This document shows, one piece after another, positions 1-7,586 of a stretch of 64,000 nucleotides of DNA (position 1 is its first letter; each line of letters opens with the position of its first letter). The position numbers and the translations under genes were made by a program. The DNA lies in the NCBI GenBank assembly GCA_964476835.1, contig CAYZCE010000002.1, positions 111,610 to 175,609 on the forward strand, in the 5' to 3' direction. The notes below the pieces were generated by a model that saw only the letters and a program-made list of their open reading frames with translations, was not told the DNA's origin and searched no databases. This DNA is from PALSA-926 sp964476835 (lineage in GTDB: Bacteria; Pseudomonadota; Alphaproteobacteria; Micavibrionales; UBA2020).

Positions 1-569
1 AGCACAGCCAGCACGATCAGCGCCGCATAACCGGCAGTCCATGCGGCAGCCTGAACCTTCAACCCGACATGTCCGTCGAAGAGAAAGACATAGGCAAACA
101 GCCCGACGAAGCTGCCAAGATTGCTCGCCGCATAAAGAAAGTACGGATCGCGCGCTTGCGCGGCGGCGAAAAGACGCTGCAAGGTCGAGGCGGAAGCCGA
201 GAGCGCGACGAACGGCGCACCCGCCGCCACGCACAGCAACGCAAAGACCGCCTCCGGCGTCAGCGCCGCCGGTGCAGCAAGCGCGACCGGCAAGGCCGTC
301 GCGCCAGAAACCAGCACCGCGATATAAGCTCCCGCCTGCACACGCGGCGAAAACCGCCCGAGCAGGTACGCGAGAAAATACCCGGCCAGCAGCGCCGCCT
401 GGAAGAACGCGAGCGCCACCACCCAGCCCGCCGGCGTGCCGCCAACCAGCGGCAGCAGCATGCGCCCGATCATCGGCTGCAGGCAAAACATCAACGCCGC
501 GGAGAGGAACAGGGCGCCGCCGAACAAGACCGGCATCCCCATCCCCGATTTTAAACGATTCATCCCCAT
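1..569 (-). CDS. polytopic membrane protein, N-terminal part (spermidine-synthase-associated type?)
   Basis: Reading the minus strand from the ATG at 569 gives an uninterrupted hydrophobic frame that runs off the left window edge, so only about 189 residues are visible. It starts MGMNRLKSGMGMP and then shows several transmembrane segments separated by short loops, including the stretch CLQPMIGRMLLPLVGGTPAG. That motif resembles the N-terminal membrane region of large bacterial proteins that end in a spermidine-synthase-like methyltransferase fold; this is recalled family knowledge, not a search. The catalytic half, if present, lies outside the window. No strong Shine-Dalgarno precedes 569, and the in-frame ATGs at 563, 545 and 539 are possible alternatives. 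The gene is divergent from the tRNA-Met promoter. Confidence 0.6.
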   Translation of the reverse strand, partial: MGMNRLKSGMGMPVLFGGALFLSAALMFCLQPMIGRMLLPLVGGTPAGWVVALAFFQAALLAGYFLAYLLGRFSPRVQAGAYIAVLVSGATALPVALAAPAALTPEAVFALLCVAAGAPFVALSASASTLQRLFAAAQARDPYFLYAASNLGSFVGLFAYVFLFDGHVGLKVQAAAWTAGYAALIVLAV

Positions 570-642
570 GCGCCGAGAATAACAGAAAATCCTGCCGATT
601 CCTGCCCTTACCCGCCCCACCCCCCGCTTTTTTGAAAGAAGC

Positions 643-671
643 TTGACAGAAAGCCCCCGGCAGGGCATAAA
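643..671 (+). promoter_or_regulatory. sigma70-type promoter of tRNA-Met
   Basis: TTGACA at 643-648, a 17-bp spacer, and CATAAA at 666-671 (4 of 6 matches to TATAAT). Transcription would start near 678, about 17 nt before the mature tRNA 5' end, as expected for a single tRNA unit. Confidence 0.6.
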
Positions 672-694
672 TCCGTCTCTTAAAAAGACCGTGT

Positions 695-769
695 GGCGGG
701 GTAGCTCAGCGGTAGAGCAGAGGAATCATAATCCTTTGGTCGTAGGTTCAAATCCTATCCTCGCTACCA
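695..769 (+). tRNA. tRNA-Met (anticodon CAT)
   Basis: The cloverleaf folds with acceptor strand 695-701 pairing with 759-765, D-stem GCTC/GAGC, anticodon stem GAGGA/TCCTT around the loop ATCATAA, and T-stem GTAGG/CCTAT with loop TTCAAAT. The anticodon is CAT and CCA is encoded at 767-769. The acceptor begins with G and pairs at position 1, which favours elongator Met over initiator tRNA. A CAT anticodon could also belong to a lysidine-modified tRNA-Ile; I consider that less likely. Confidence 0.9.
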
Positions 770-836
770 CCTTTCCCTATCAAGAATAAGCGCGGACGGC
801 TTCGACTTTCTGTCGAGGTCTCTGTTCAAGCAAAAA

Positions 837-868
837 AAAGCCCGCCTCTGTGAAGAGGCGGGCTTTTT
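837..868. terminator. bidirectional intrinsic terminator
   Basis: A perfect 12-bp stem (837-848 with 855-866, core GCCCGCCTC/GAGGCGGGC) and a 6-nt loop. It is flanked by an A-run on the left and a T-run on the right, so it can end the tRNA-Met transcript (plus) and the DUF1566-like gene transcript (minus). Confidence 0.85.
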
Positions 869-884
869 GTTGGCGCGGGGGAGT

Positions 885-1301
885 TTAGACCAGGCGCACG
901 AGGCGGTAGGAGACGCGGTTATTCTTGTTGAGGGCGGCGGCTTCGCCATTCCCTGCGCGGATGGAAACGCGGTCCGTATTCTCGGCGCGGATCTTGTTAT
1001 GATCTTTCGTGGACGTCCCGTACCAATGGGGGAGATCGCCGGAGCCGTCCAGGCGGTTGTCCGTATCACGGATGTCCTTCAGCCCGGCGCACAGGGCGAT
1101 CATGTCCTTCTCCGAAGGGATTTTCCAGTCATCGTGGCCGAAAGCCTTAAAGCTGTTCAGCTTCTTGGTTTCCTGCACGGCGCTGTTGAACGTCTGCGCC
1201 AGGGTGAGGTTCACCGGCATCGCGTAGATCTGCTTGCCGCCGGCCGTCGTGCCCGCGAAAATGGTGCCGTCCGCCATTTGCTGGCCAATCTTCTTCGTCA
1301 T
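885..1301 (-). CDS. DUF1566 / Lcl-like domain protein
   Basis: A 138-aa protein with no signal peptide and no membrane segment. It contains the typical DUF1566-type core: an N-terminal DGTIFAGTTAGGKQIYAMP region, a central LNSFKAFGHDDWKIPSEKDM block (the 'G-HDDWR-P' signature) and a C-terminal YRLVRLV strand. DUF1566-like domains occur in secreted or surface proteins of many bacteria; the function is unknown. A paralogue with the same block (YLGHDDWRLP) lies at 61437-61970. The start is supported by AGGAAGGA about 10 nt upstream. A good promoter (1365-1393) precedes it, and it is monocistronic, ending at the shared terminator 837-868. Confidence 0.8.
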   Translation of the reverse strand: MTKKIGQQMADGTIFAGTTAGGKQIYAMPVNLTLAQTFNSAVQETKKLNSFKAFGHDDWKIPSEKDMIALCAGLKDIRDTDNRLDGSGDLPHWYGTSTKDHNKIRAENTDRVSIRAGNGEAAALNKNNRVSYRLVRLV

Positions 1302-1364
1302 GATATTGAATCCTTCCTAATAAAATGATTTTCGGGTTGTGAATTTGTTTTTAGTATTATGGGT

Positions 1365-1393
1365 AATATAATCGATTCCGCGCGGATTGACAA
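1365..1393 (-). promoter_or_regulatory. sigma70-type promoter of the DUF1566-like gene
   Basis: On the minus strand TTGTCA (plus 1388-1393) is followed by a 17-bp spacer and TATATT (plus 1365-1370), each 5 of 6 matches to consensus. It would leave a 5' leader of about 58 nt before the ATG at 1301. The surrounding 120 bp are AT-rich and otherwise gene-free. Confidence 0.6.
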
Positions 1394-1442
1394 TATGAAA
1401 AATAAATTCTCATCTACCTAGATAAAATCCCTTTTATTTCAA

Positions 1443-2819
1443 TCAATTATGCCTTGTAGCGGCTAGATTCTCCGCCTCTCGCGCCTGCAGCCAGTCAATG
1501 GCGTCAGAGGTGTAGAAGAGCGCGCGGATCTGGGACATATCGGCGAAATGGCCGGGGGCGACGGCGTAACCGTCGCCGGTTTCCGCCAGCCAGCCTTTGG
1601 CGACAGCGCAGGCGAGCATGGGGCCGTAAGCGGCTTCGAGGGATACGCCGAAACGCGCCTCGAAACGCGCGGCGCTGATGACACCGTAGTTGAGCGAGAG
1701 CAAGACCTGCTTGGCCATCAGTTCTGCGCGCGGCAGCACATAGCTGTCGCCGGCGGGCATGACTGCGCCCTCCTCGATCGCCTTCATCCACGAATTGACG
1801 CCGTGCGGCGCAAACCACCAGGTGTCGCCGACCATGCTCGAGGCGTAATTGCCCGCGCCGATATAGGGGATGTGGTCGAACAGGCGGCCTTCGAAATACG
1901 GCGACGTGCCCGTCTCGCCCGCGATGCGCGAGAAGTTCACCGAGCCATAGGCCGCATGGAATCCCGCGCGCGTCAAAAGGTCATAGGAAAGGTCGTAAAG
2001 CCGCCCGTAGGCTTCCGGCGACGGCTTATCGCGCGTGCGCTTGGTCAGCGCGCGGCCTTTGCCGCGGTAGAGGCAGTCATACGTCGTGATGCTGTCGACG
2101 CCGAGGTCGATCATCGCCTGCACACTGGTGCGCCAGTCGTCCTCGCCCTGCCCGGGCAGGCCGAAGATGATGTCGACGTTGACGCGACGGAAGCCCGCGC
2201 CGCGCATGTTGCGCACGGCCGCTTCCGTCTTGTCTTCCTGCAGGCCGCGATTGACGTCGGCGAGCGTCGTGGCGTTCACGCTCTGCACGCCCATCGACAC
2301 GCGGCTGACCCCGCCATCGACCAGCGCGGCCAGGCGCGCGGGATGCTCGGCCGCGATGCGCGGCGTCGTCTCGATGGAGAGCGGATGCGCCTGTCCTGCC
2401 CGCGCGGCGCGTTTCTTCCACGGTGCCAGCGCCGTGAGGATCTGCGCGAGGCGGTGTTCATCCAGCAGCGTCGGCGTGCCGCCGCCGATGTCGATGCCGG
2501 GCACGACCACATTTTGCGGGATCAGCGCATCGAGCCGCGCCACTTGCGCGCACAGCAAATCGGCATAGCGGCGGTGCAGTTCAGGTGCGGTGCGCACATC
2601 GACCGCGAAGTTGCAGAAGTAGCACTTCGCCTGGCAGAACGGGACATGCAGGTAGAGCAGCATCTCGCCGCCCGCCGCGATCTCGCGCACCAGCGCTTCC
2701 GTATCCGGCGCGGCGCGGAAAAAGTCCTGGAAATACTCGCGCCGCGGCGGATATTGCAGCGTGAAATCGAGCGGGAATTCCCGCGCCAGCGCGACATGGT
2801 GTTCAGGCAATATCGTCAT
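1443..2819 (-). CDS. radical SAM protein of the HemN/HemW (coproporphyrinogen III oxidase-like) superfamily
   Basis: A 458-aa protein. Near residue 55 it carries the radical SAM cluster motif C-x3-C-x2-C in LHVPFCQAKCYFCNF, followed by a GGGTPTLL segment and an SMGVQS region typical of this superfamily, and it ends with a HemN-C-like winged region. It is longer than HemW (about 380 aa), but its CYFCNF motif differs from classical HemN (CWYCGC). Alternatives are a true anaerobic coproporphyrinogen oxidase, a HemW-type haem chaperone, or a ChuW/HutW-type haem-degrading enzyme. The aerobic HemF is encoded at 9673-10485, so this may be the low-oxygen counterpart. The upstream region holds a near-perfect palindromic operator (2832-2876), implying dedicated regulation. 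No clear Shine-Dalgarno is seen. Confidence 0.75.
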   Translation of the reverse strand: MTILPEHHVALAREFPLDFTLQYPPRREYFQDFFRAAPDTEALVREIAAGGEMLLYLHVPFCQAKCYFCNFAVDVRTAPELHRRYADLLCAQVARLDALIPQNVVVPGIDIGGGTPTLLDEHRLAQILTALAPWKKRAARAGQAHPLSIETTPRIAAEHPARLAALVDGGVSRVSMGVQSVNATTLADVNRGLQEDKTEAAVRNMRGAGFRRVNVDIIFGLPGQGEDDWRTSVQAMIDLGVDSITTYDCLYRGKGRALTKRTRDKPSPEAYGRLYDLSYDLLTRAGFHAAYGSVNFSRIAGETGTSPYFEGRLFDHIPYIGAGNYASSMVGDTWWFAPHGVNSWMKAIEEGAVMPAGDSYVLPRAELMAKQVLLSLNYGVISAARFEARFGVSLEAAYGPMLACAVAKGWLAETGDGYAVAPGHFADMSQIRALFYTSDAIDWLQAREAENLAATRHN

Positions 2820-2831
2820 GAATCGAATCCA

Positions 2832-2876
2832 TTTATACTCTTAGAGAATATAATTTATGCTCAACTAGAGCATAAA
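2832..2876. promoter_or_regulatory. tandem palindromic operator upstream of the radical SAM gene
   Basis: A perfect 9-bp inverted repeat, TTTATGCTC-N5-GAGCATAAA, spans 2854-2876. Immediately beside it at 2832-2853 lies a second, imperfect copy beginning TTTATACTC followed by GAG and an AT-rich arm. Both sit 13-57 bp upstream of the radical SAM start, where the promoter must be. The sequence matches no alphaproteobacterial box I can name with confidence (not FNR, Irr, RirA or LexA). Confidence 0.6.
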
Positions 2877-2925
2877 ACAAGAAAAAGAATCCGCGCGGCA
2901 CTGCCCTTTTCGCTTATACTGCGGC

Positions 2926-2959
2926 AAAAAAGAGACCCGCCGCTTACGCGACGGGTCTC
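2926..2959 (-). terminator. minus-strand intrinsic terminator with no obvious gene upstream
   Basis: GAGACCCG (2932-2939) pairs with CGGGTCTC (2952-2959), extended by two more pairs inside across one mismatch. On the minus strand the stem is followed by six T residues (plus 2926-2931). No convincing minus-strand gene ends here, so it may insulate the radical SAM gene from antisense transcription or end a small RNA. Confidence 0.55.
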
Positions 2960-2992
2960 AAGGAGATAACCACAAAGAGCATCCATCTCGCG

Positions 2993-3091
2993 ATGAAAGC
3001 TCCATTCCATGTTGGAAAAACCGCGGAAATTTTGCAAGATAAAAAAGCAAAAAGACCAAGAAAAACAAAACGTAAGCGCAACGTAAGGTAA
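2993..3091 (+). CDS. possible 32-aa basic leader peptide
   Basis: An ATG-initiated frame encodes 32 residues, about half of them Lys or Arg in the C-terminal half (for example KRPRKTKRKRNVR), and stops 6 nt before the response-regulator start. Its position could allow translational coupling to the two-component operon. There is no Shine-Dalgarno at the right distance (an AAGGAG lies about 28 nt upstream), and the A-rich composition alone could create such a frame, so this is tentative. Confidence 0.2.
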   Translation: MKAPFHVGKTAEILQDKKAKRPRKTKRKRNVR

Positions 3092-3097
3092 ACGGAC

Positions 3098-3793
3098 ATG
3101 CGAATTTTACTGGTGGAAGACAACGAACGCCTCTCGGAAGCCATCCGCGAAAGCCTCTATGCCGCGGGCTTCGAGACCGACGGCGTCGGGCGCGGCGAGG
3201 AAGCGCTGGCCGCCACGCGCGAGCAGCCCTATGACGCGATCATCCTCGACCTCGGCCTGCCCGACATCGACGGCATGCAGGTGCTGGAAACGCTGCGCGC
3301 GCAGAAGAACGCAGTACCGGTGCTGCTGCTGACCGCGCGCGCGGCGCTGACCGACAAGATCCACGGGCTCAACAGCGGCGCCGACGACTACATGGTGAAG
3401 CCCTTCGAGGTGGACGAGCTGATCGCGCGGCTCAAGGCGCTGCTGCGCCGCCCGTCGCAGAGCACGGGCACGGAAGTGACGCTCGGCACCCTCGCCTTCG
3501 ACACCGTCACGCGCGTCACGCGTATCGGCGGGCAGGCGGTCGACCTCTCGCGCCGCGAGACGGACCTGCTGGAACAGCTGCTCTATTCCGCCGACAAGAT
3601 CGTGACGAAGAAGGCGATCGAGCAGCGCATCTACAGCTACGGCGAGACCGGCTCGGCCAACTCGGTCGAGGTGCTGGTGCACCGCCTGCGCAAGAAGCTG
3701 GCCGACCACAACGCCGACATCCGCGTGCACACGCTCAAGGGCATCGGCTACATGGCGACGACGACCGGCGGGGACGGCGATGCCGCAGAGTAA
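3098..3793 (+). CDS. OmpR-family response regulator
   Basis: A 231-aa two-domain regulator. The receiver domain (residues 1-115) has the acidic pocket VEDN, the phospho-acceptor Asp51 in ILDLGLPD, and the conserved Lys101 in MVKPF. The C-terminal winged helix (about 130-225) includes LSRRETDLLEQL and the recognition-helix region VEVLVHRLRKKL. Closest in type to QseB/PmrA/TctD regulators. It overlaps the histidine kinase gene by 14 bp, so the two are translated as a coupled pair. The signal and target genes cannot be read from the sequence; the ligase pair downstream is separated by a putative terminator. Confidence 0.92.
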   Translation: MRILLVEDNERLSEAIRESLYAAGFETDGVGRGEEALAATREQPYDAIILDLGLPDIDGMQVLETLRAQKNAVPVLLLTARAALTDKIHGLNSGADDYMVKPFEVDELIARLKALLRRPSQSTGTEVTLGTLAFDTVTRVTRIGGQAVDLSRRETDLLEQLLYSADKIVTKKAIEQRIYSYGETGSANSVEVLVHRLRKKLADHNADIRVHTLKGIGYMATTTGGDGDAAE

Positions 3794-5147
3794 TTCCCTC
3801 CTCTCGCGCCTGATCCTGCGCATCTCGCTGGTGGTGGCGCTGTCGATCGCGCTGCTCTCCATGCTCATCTACGCGCAGATCGACCGCACGCTGGAAACCC
3901 TGCGCGACCAGACAGTCGAGCAGCAGGCGCGCACCATCGCCGAGCGCCTGGAGCCGGGCGGCGATAACCGCGTCTTTCTCAACCTGCCCAAGGCGCTGCG
4001 CCAGTTCTACGCGCGCGCGGGCAACACGTACCAATACCTCGTGCGCGACGAATTCGGCAGCCGCATCTTCACCTCGCCGATCTCCTTCGGCGGCGCCTTC
4101 CCGCGCCCCAATGCGAAAACGGACGAGGCCGCCTTCGACTTCACCGGCCCCAACGGGCGGCGCTTTTCCGGCTACACGATGAAGACCGAGGTCGGCGGCC
4201 ACACGGTCTACGTGCAGGTCGCGCAGACGCTGGCGGGCGCGGACATCTTCTCCGACGACATCACCGACGTCTTCCTCAGCCGCCTGATCTGGATCGGCAT
4301 CCCGTTCTACGCGCTGCTGCTGCTGGTCATCACCTGGACGCTCCGGCGCGGCTTGCGCCCGCTGCAGAAGGCCGCGGACGAGGTGAGCCGCATCGACGCC
4401 ACGCGCCTCGACGTGCGCATCGGCGAGGAGGACGTGCCGGCCGAGGTGGTGCCGCTGGTGCGCTCGATCAACTATTCCTTCGCGCGCCTCGAGCAGTCCA
4501 TCGCCGAGCAACAGGAGATGACCGAGAACATCGCGCACGAGCTGCGCACGCCCCTCACCATCCTCAAGACGCGCATCGATACGCTGGCGCGCACCGAGCA
4601 GACGGTCAAGCTGTCGCACGACGTGGATTCGCTGATCCGCCTCGTCAACCAGATGCTCGACATGACGCGCCTCGAATACGCCGATACATTGACGAAGAAG
4701 AGCGTCGACCTCGCCGAAGTGCTGTCGCAGGCCTGCCAGGACTTCTTCCCGCTGTTCATCCGCGCGGGGCGCGAACTGCGCGTGGCCGGCGTCGAGCGTC
4801 CGGTCATGGTGCGCGGCGACAAGGACCTGATCTACCGCGCCATTTGCAACCTGCTCGACAACGCGCTGGCGCACAGCCCCGCGAAGACGCCGGTCGACGC
4901 GACGCTCGAAGGCGTCACCGTCCGCATCACCGACTACGGCGAGAAGATCCCCGCCGCGCGGCGCAGCGCGATCTTCGAGCGTTTCCAGCGCGGCGGCACG
5001 CAGACGGCGCGCAAGGCCGGCATGGGCGTCGGCATCGGGCTTTCCATCGTCACCAAGACGATGGAGGCGCACGGCGGCCACGCCGACCTTATTTCCAGCG
5101 CCAGCGGCGGCAATACGTTCCGCATGGTTTTTCCGCGCGCGTCGTAA
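3780..5147 (+). CDS. sensor histidine kinase (TctE/QseC-like)
   Basis: A 455-aa inner-membrane kinase partnering the preceding regulator. Transmembrane helix 1 (about 11-31) and helix 2 (about 168-187) enclose a periplasmic sensor region of about 135 residues containing two short aromatic-rich segments. A HAMP-like linker (about 188-240) leads to the H-box ENIAHELRTPL with phospho-acceptor His253. The C-terminal ATPase domain shows the N-box (ICNLLDNALAHS) and the G-box (GMGVGIGLSI). The periplasmic domain resembles the 2CSK-N type of tricarboxylate-sensing kinases, but the ligand is unknown. Confidence 0.92.
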   Translation: MPQSNSLLSRLILRISLVVALSIALLSMLIYAQIDRTLETLRDQTVEQQARTIAERLEPGGDNRVFLNLPKALRQFYARAGNTYQYLVRDEFGSRIFTSPISFGGAFPRPNAKTDEAAFDFTGPNGRRFSGYTMKTEVGGHTVYVQVAQTLAGADIFSDDITDVFLSRLIWIGIPFYALLLLVITWTLRRGLRPLQKAADEVSRIDATRLDVRIGEEDVPAEVVPLVRSINYSFARLEQSIAEQQEMTENIAHELRTPLTILKTRIDTLARTEQTVKLSHDVDSLIRLVNQMLDMTRLEYADTLTKKSVDLAEVLSQACQDFFPLFIRAGRELRVAGVERPVMVRGDKDLIYRAICNLLDNALAHSPAKTPVDATLEGVTVRITDYGEKIPAARRSAIFERFQRGGTQTARKAGMGVGIGLSIVTKTMEAHGGHADLISSASGGNTFRMVFPRAS

Positions 5148-5215
5148 GCCGTTCGTAAGACAAATAGTGTAAGATGAGCCCTGCCGCCGTTCCCGCACTT
5201 CGCCCGGGGATAATG

Positions 5216-5252
5216 GCCCGCTTTCGACGCATGCGTCGCGCGGGCGCTCTTT
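5216..5252 (+). terminator. putative terminator after the two-component operon
   Basis: GCCCGC (5216-5221) pairs with GCGGGC (5240-5245) around an inner self-complementary segment CGACGCATGCGTCG (5225-5238), followed by GCTCTTT. The U-tract is short, so efficiency is uncertain. Confidence 0.45.
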
Positions 5253-5291
5253 AAAAATAATATACACCCTGAAAAAACCGAGGAGTCGCTT

Positions 5292-6572
5292 ATGGCCCAA
5301 TCCGTGCTGTTTTCCATTTTCCGTTTTCCCCGCCTGCGGCGCGCAATCTCGGGGCTCCGCCGCATTTTCGGCCACAGCGAGGCGCCGGGCGACGTCGTCG
5401 ACAAGATCCGCGCACAACTGGCCTTCCGCCCGAGCGTGCCGCTGACGCTCGGCATCGAATGCGAATTCGGCCTCGTCATGCCGGGCAGCGGCGATCCGGC
5501 GCCGGTCGCGCTCGACATCGTGCGCGCCATCGGCCATCCCGCCGTGCAGCACGAGCTGTACCGCCACATGATCGAGATCACCACGGACGTCTGCAGCTCG
5601 GTGCAGCAGGCGGAGAAGGACCTGAAAGAGCGCCTCGGCCTCATCCGCGCGCAGCTGGAAGGGCGCGGTATCGCGATCATGGGCGCGGGCAACCTGCCCG
5701 CGCTGACGCCCGAACAGGTCGAGCCGGTCGAGACCGCGCGCTACCAGTCGCTGCGCGACCGGCGCGGCGCGCTATACGACCGCTTCACGACGTTGGGCAT
5801 GCACATCCACATCGGCATGCCGGATGCTGCGGCCTGCGTGCGCTTCCACAATTTCTACATGCACCTGCTGCCGCACCTGATGGCGCTGGCGGCCAGTTCG
5901 CCTTTCGAATACGGGCGCGACACCGGCTTCGCCAGCATCCGCCCCACCGTCACGGAATCCGCGCCGATCGCCGGCCTGCCCTACCACTTCAACGACTGGC
6001 GGGGATACGAGAACCTCTGCCTCGCCATGGCGCGCGCCGGCTCGATCAGCGACCTCAAGGACCTGTGGTGGGACCTGCGCCCCTGCCCGCGCTACGGCAC
6101 GCTCGAGATCCGCGTTTGCGACCAGCCGCCGACCATCGCCGAAGCCGCCGCCATCGGCGCTTTCGTGCATTGCCTCGGCCACTGGTTCGCCGAGCATCAG
6201 GGCTGGCTCGACGAGATGCCGCGCCCCAACACCTGGATCATGCGCGAGAACAAGTGGCGCGCCATGCGCTACGGGCTCGACGCCGAGATCATCGTCAACG
6301 CCCACGGCGACCGCGTGCCGATCCGCGAAGACATCCTGCGCTGGATCGAGCGCCTGCAGCCTTTCTACCGGAAATTCGGCTACCGCCCGTATCAGGCGAC
6401 GCTGGCCGGCATCGTCGAGAAGGGCAACAGCGCGTCGCGCCAGCGCCGCGTGTGGCAGGCGACCGGGTCGCTCGGCGCCGTCTACGACCACTGCATCGAG
6501 GAACTGGCCGCCGGCACGCCCCTGTGGGACCGCGTCGACGCGCTGGAGAAGAAAGAAGGAGAACGCGCATGA
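5292..6572 (+). CDS. carboxylate-amine ligase, GCS2/YbdK type
   Basis: A 426-aa member of the glutamate-cysteine ligase family 2 fold (COOH-NH2 ligase superfamily), which joins a carboxylate and an amine using ATP. Visible signatures are LTLGIECEFGLV near residue 55 (metal-binding acidic strand), HELYRHMIEITTDVC, LGMHIHIGMP (His-rich strand near 175) and RYGTLEIRVCDQPP near 275. Length is about 50 residues above E. coli YbdK because of an N-terminal basic extension. A clear AGGAG precedes the ATG. It overlaps the ATP-grasp gene by 4 bp (ATGA), so the two are a functional unit. Substrates are unknown; it is not a classical GshA. Confidence 0.85.
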   Translation: MAQSVLFSIFRFPRLRRAISGLRRIFGHSEAPGDVVDKIRAQLAFRPSVPLTLGIECEFGLVMPGSGDPAPVALDIVRAIGHPAVQHELYRHMIEITTDVCSSVQQAEKDLKERLGLIRAQLEGRGIAIMGAGNLPALTPEQVEPVETARYQSLRDRRGALYDRFTTLGMHIHIGMPDAAACVRFHNFYMHLLPHLMALAASSPFEYGRDTGFASIRPTVTESAPIAGLPYHFNDWRGYENLCLAMARAGSISDLKDLWWDLRPCPRYGTLEIRVCDQPPTIAEAAAIGAFVHCLGHWFAEHQGWLDEMPRPNTWIMRENKWRAMRYGLDAEIIVNAHGDRVPIREDILRWIERLQPFYRKFGYRPYQATLAGIVEKGNSASRQRRVWQATGSLGAVYDHCIEELAAGTPLWDRVDALEKKEGERA

Positions 6573-7519
6573 CCCGGAAAAAGCGCATCGGCCTCGTCCT
6601 GCCGCATCGCGACCCCGCCCGCAACACGGTCGAGGGTAACGGAATCCTGCCCAATGCCGTGCGCGCGGCGCTGGTGGAGGGGCTGCGGGAAGACGCCGAG
6701 ATCGTGGAATGCGACCTCTCCCGCGCGACCGTCCGCAACGGGCGCGTCTATGCGGACGGCACCTGCCTCTCCGACCTCGACCTCGTGCACTGGTACTTCA
6801 TCACGCACCAGCCGGACAGCTGGCACATGACCGTCCTCGCGACGCTCGCGCAGGCGACGCGCGTGGTGCCGGACCCGGCGGGCACGCTGCTCGGTCTCGA
6901 CAAGTTCCACGCGCATACCGCGCTGCGCCTCGCCGGATTGCCGACCGCGGATTTCGCGTTGTTTCCCGCCGACGCGGTGCATGACGCGGCCGAAGAGCTG
7001 TTCAAGGATGGCGGTCCGGTGCTGCTGAAACCGCGCCTCGGCGGCTTCGGCCATGGCATCCACATGGTGAAAAGCGCGCGCGAACTGGTGGACGCCGTCG
7101 AATACACGCGCTATTTCTCGCCCACGATGCCGCAGATCTTCTGCGAGGTCTTCGCCCCCAACGACATCGCGCGCTGGATCAGCACGACGGTGATCGGCGG
7201 CGAGCTGGTCTACGGCTACCGCAAGAAGCCGGAAAAATTCGTCGACAACTGGAAAGTCTACGACGCCGACAAGATCGGCGGCGGCGTCGATTACGCCGAT
7301 CCCGCCCCGGTGCGAGAGGCTGCGCTGGCCGCCGCGCGCGCATTGGGCTGCGACATCATCGGCTTCGACTTCATTTACGCGGAGAAGGAAGGCCGCTACC
7401 TGATCGTCGACGAGAACACCTTTCCCGGCATGTATCCCACCTGCTTCGCCGCCGCGGGCGGCACATGGGAAGGGCACTTCCTGCGCATGATCCGCGCCGC
7501 GCTGCGCGGCAGCGGTTGA
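6569..7519 (+). CDS. ATP-grasp (RimK-like) ligase
   Basis: 316 aa, starting at the ATG that overlaps the upstream stop. N-terminal pre-ATP-grasp domain (1-110, with DLVHWYFITHQPDSWH), then an ATP-grasp core: VLLKPRLGGFGHGIHMV (P-loop-like lysine and glycine loop near 155), EVFAPNDIARWISTTVIGG, and the metal-binding end GFDFIYAEKEGRYLIVDENT. Enzymes of this fold form amide bonds through an acyl phosphate. Coupling to a GCS2-type ligase suggests consecutive ligations in making a short peptide or peptide-like metabolite. A longer in-frame extension back to 5459 exists but only overlaps the upstream gene in another frame. Confidence 0.85.
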   Translation: MTRKKRIGLVLPHRDPARNTVEGNGILPNAVRAALVEGLREDAEIVECDLSRATVRNGRVYADGTCLSDLDLVHWYFITHQPDSWHMTVLATLAQATRVVPDPAGTLLGLDKFHAHTALRLAGLPTADFALFPADAVHDAAEELFKDGGPVLLKPRLGGFGHGIHMVKSARELVDAVEYTRYFSPTMPQIFCEVFAPNDIARWISTTVIGGELVYGYRKKPEKFVDNWKVYDADKIGGGVDYADPAPVREAALAAARALGCDIIGFDFIYAEKEGRYLIVDENTFPGMYPTCFAAAGGTWEGHFLRMIRAALRGSG

Positions 7520-7586
7520 AGCGGGCCTTCCCTCCGCGCGCGGAGCCTGCTAACATGGCTGCAGGCTACAACCGGGAGGGACGCGC

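Noticed and set aside
41..646. 201-codon plus-strand frame at the left edge
   Set aside because: Arg/Pro-rich and antisense to a continuous hydrophobic membrane-protein frame on the minus strand.
2944..3144. 66-codon hydrophobic minus-strand frame before the orphan terminator
   Set aside because: Overlaps the response-regulator start, has no ribosome site, and its hydrophobicity comes from antisense of an A/K-rich stretch. The terminator itself is kept as a finding.
3735..5567. 610-codon minus-strand frame across the two-component system
   Set aside because: Antisense to well-defined receiver, kinase and ligase genes; the product is low-complexity and Arg/His-rich.
5459..6568. Extension of the ATP-grasp frame back to 5459, giving a 686-aa protein
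   Set aside because: The extra part is Arg/His-rich, lies in another frame of the YbdK-like gene, and the real start has the ATGA overlap.
7532..7545. CTCCGCG-CGCGGAG palindrome after the ATP-grasp gene as a terminator
   Set aside because: No loop and no T-run follows on either strand.
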